Assembly (NCBI RefSeq): GCF_043641665.1
Contig: NC_092186.1
Coordinates: forward strand, 20,330,501-20,394,500
Length of the DNA: 64,000 nucleotides
DNA from: Enoplosus armatus
Taxonomy: Eukaryota; Chordata; Actinopteri; Centrarchiformes; Enoplosidae
Direction of reading: 5' to 3'
Positions within the stretch are counted from its first letter, which is position 1; each line of letters opens with the position of its first letter. The position numbers and the translations under genes are program-made. Below are positions 62,715 to 64,000 of the stretch, piece after piece. The notes beneath the pieces were generated by a model. That model saw only the letters and a program-made list of their open reading frames with translations, searched no databases and had not been told where the DNA came from.

Positions 62715-64000
62715 ATATTACACATAGTCATTTGATCCTGCTGTTGATATTGATTAATGCAACTTTGAATTAAAAGATTTGTACATGTTATTACATGTTC
62801 AAAGATGCATCAGTTTGTTATTCTTAGCAGCATTTTTGTAAGACTTCAGTAAATGATTGCATGCACTTTCATGGTGTCACATACTACATTATGCACTTCA
62901 CATTGAGTGCAAGTACTGCATGGGTTCTGACTAATTACATTGTAAATTCCATGTTTAGTTCAGCTACCAGCAACATAATAGACATACAGTATGTAAGGAA
63001 AGTCAGAGTGACCCAGCTCCCCTCTCTGCTCTGTGGGAAAGGGACGTTTTTCGAGGCGATGCTCTCTGTGGCCTTTGTTCCCCCGTCAATCTGGCCTCGA
63101 TCAAATATTTATGTTTCCTTGTTGAACTCCTCACCCTTCTTCCCCAGTTGGTTTCTTCTCTCCCACTCTCTGACGACATTTGCCCTGCTGTACACCAGCA
63201 TAACTCTGCCTTTCGCTCTGCCTTTTTGTCTCTCTCCACTCCGTCTCTGCTACCTGACCTTTCCTCTTTCCGCACTGTTCTGTCAGCCTTTTGGTCGTCT
63301 TTCATATTGTCCTTGATTAATTACAACACGGAGGGGCGTTAAGCTGGGACTTGCTGTCATACATATTAGAGACAGTACATTTTGGAGCCCGTTTCATCTT
63401 TGAAGTTGTGCCTGTGTGTGATAACCTTTGGATCATAATGTTTACCACAAATGTGTGATACAGTATTTGTCAATGTAATACCTGGGGGGGGGGGTTATAT
63501 AACCAGAGCAATACACCACCACCATCACCAAAGTCTGTCTAGGTTTCATCCTCTAGAGAAGATGAATGTCTGCACAAGATAGAAATCTGTTGAATAGTTG
63601 TTGCGATATTTCAGTCTGGACCAAAGTGGTGAACAGACAGGCAGAGATTGTTGCTAGCGTGGTGAAAATAAGCTAAGTAAATATTACAGTGCAGTGAGAG
63701 ATGTGAATAAATAGGATCAATTTTAACACAACTGGAAGCAGTGGCAAACAAAGGCATACAATATTAATGTTTTTTACCATAATAATCCTCAATTCATACC
63801 TTTAAGTGAATAAATTAATATATAAGATTAAATGAGACACAGATTAATGCTCATCACTCGTTCCATTCTTTTCTTCATTTTGGACTCGACTAACATTTGT
63901 GTTATGATCTGATTCACAGCTGATTAATGAGCGGTACTTTTAGCTTTCTGTCAGTCAGTTTCCTGTGGGATTGATTAATGGCTGTCCTGACATGCGAGGT
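62715..64000. other. downstream flank without identified genes
   Basis: No exon recognised. The 151-codon plus-strand ORF at 62861-63316 is Ser/Leu/Phe-rich low-complexity sequence. A family D fragment lies at 63535-63665 (TTCATCCTCTAGAGAAGATG; TTTCAGTCTGGACCAAAGTG). A G tract lies at 63484-63493. Confidence 0.5.

Noticed and set aside
62861..63316. 151-codon plus-strand ORF downstream of GTPBP3
   Set aside because: Low-complexity Ser/Leu/Phe composition, no domain, no splice context, and an overlapping ORF on the other strand.

Overview
This is an ordinary nuclear window from a ray-finned fish, most likely a percomorph teleost. The evidence is spliced vertebrate genes with canonical GT-AG introns, long dinucleotide microsatellites, an intact Tc1-like transposon, L2-, CR1- and L1/Tx1-like LINE remnants, and several short non-autonomous repeats of kinds common in teleost introns. 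I see no prokaryotic operons, CRISPR array, rRNA, tRNA or virus.

The window holds three protein-coding genes. (1) The 3' part of DDA1 (+, 434-1166), a small subunit of DDB1/CUL4 ubiquitin ligases; its start-codon exon is not visible. (2) A complete 19-exon ANO8 (-, 45259 down to 8157; predicted 1143 aa), a TMEM16/anoctamin family protein. All 18 splice junctions were read by eye and the coding phase is continuous throughout. Its first intron is about 21.8 kb. (3) GTPBP3 (+, about 47853-61365), the mitochondrial MnmE-type tRNA-modification GTPase. Ten conserved coding exons are placed confidently; the transit-peptide exon is uncertain. DDA1 and ANO8 face tail to tail, and ANO8 and GTPBP3 face head to head. 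From memory, human 19p13.11 has the same order and orientation, so this is a conserved block. The three genes act in unrelated pathways: ubiquitin ligation, membrane contact/lipid scrambling, and mitochondrial tRNA wobble modification.

Layout: 1-1166 DDA1 exons; 1167-3200 DDA1 3' UTR and flank; 3405-4760 decayed L2-like LINE; about 4900-8156 likely ANO8 3' UTR; 8157-23287 ANO8 exons 19 to 2; 23288-45093 giant ANO8 intron 1 full of transposon debris, including an intact 1637-bp Tc1-like element inserted into an older fold-back repeat; 45094-45259 ANO8 exon 1 in a CpG-rich segment; 45260-47850 intergenic/promoter region; 47853-61365 GTPBP3; 61366-64000 non-coding flank with a 93-bp GT microsatellite.

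I found no convincing undescribed system. The best leads are: (a) a young, apparently coding-competent Tc1-like transposon nested at a TA inside a fold-back element; (b) dinucleotide repeats placed right at splice sites, including a (TG)n-T5-CAG acceptor in GTPBP3 that resembles the CFTR exon 9 arrangement, and a roughly 100-nt CU tract feeding ANO8 exon 2; (c) a perfect 35-bp inverted repeat with a 7-nt loop in ANO8 intron 3. Repeat family names are recognition from memory and were not checked against a library.
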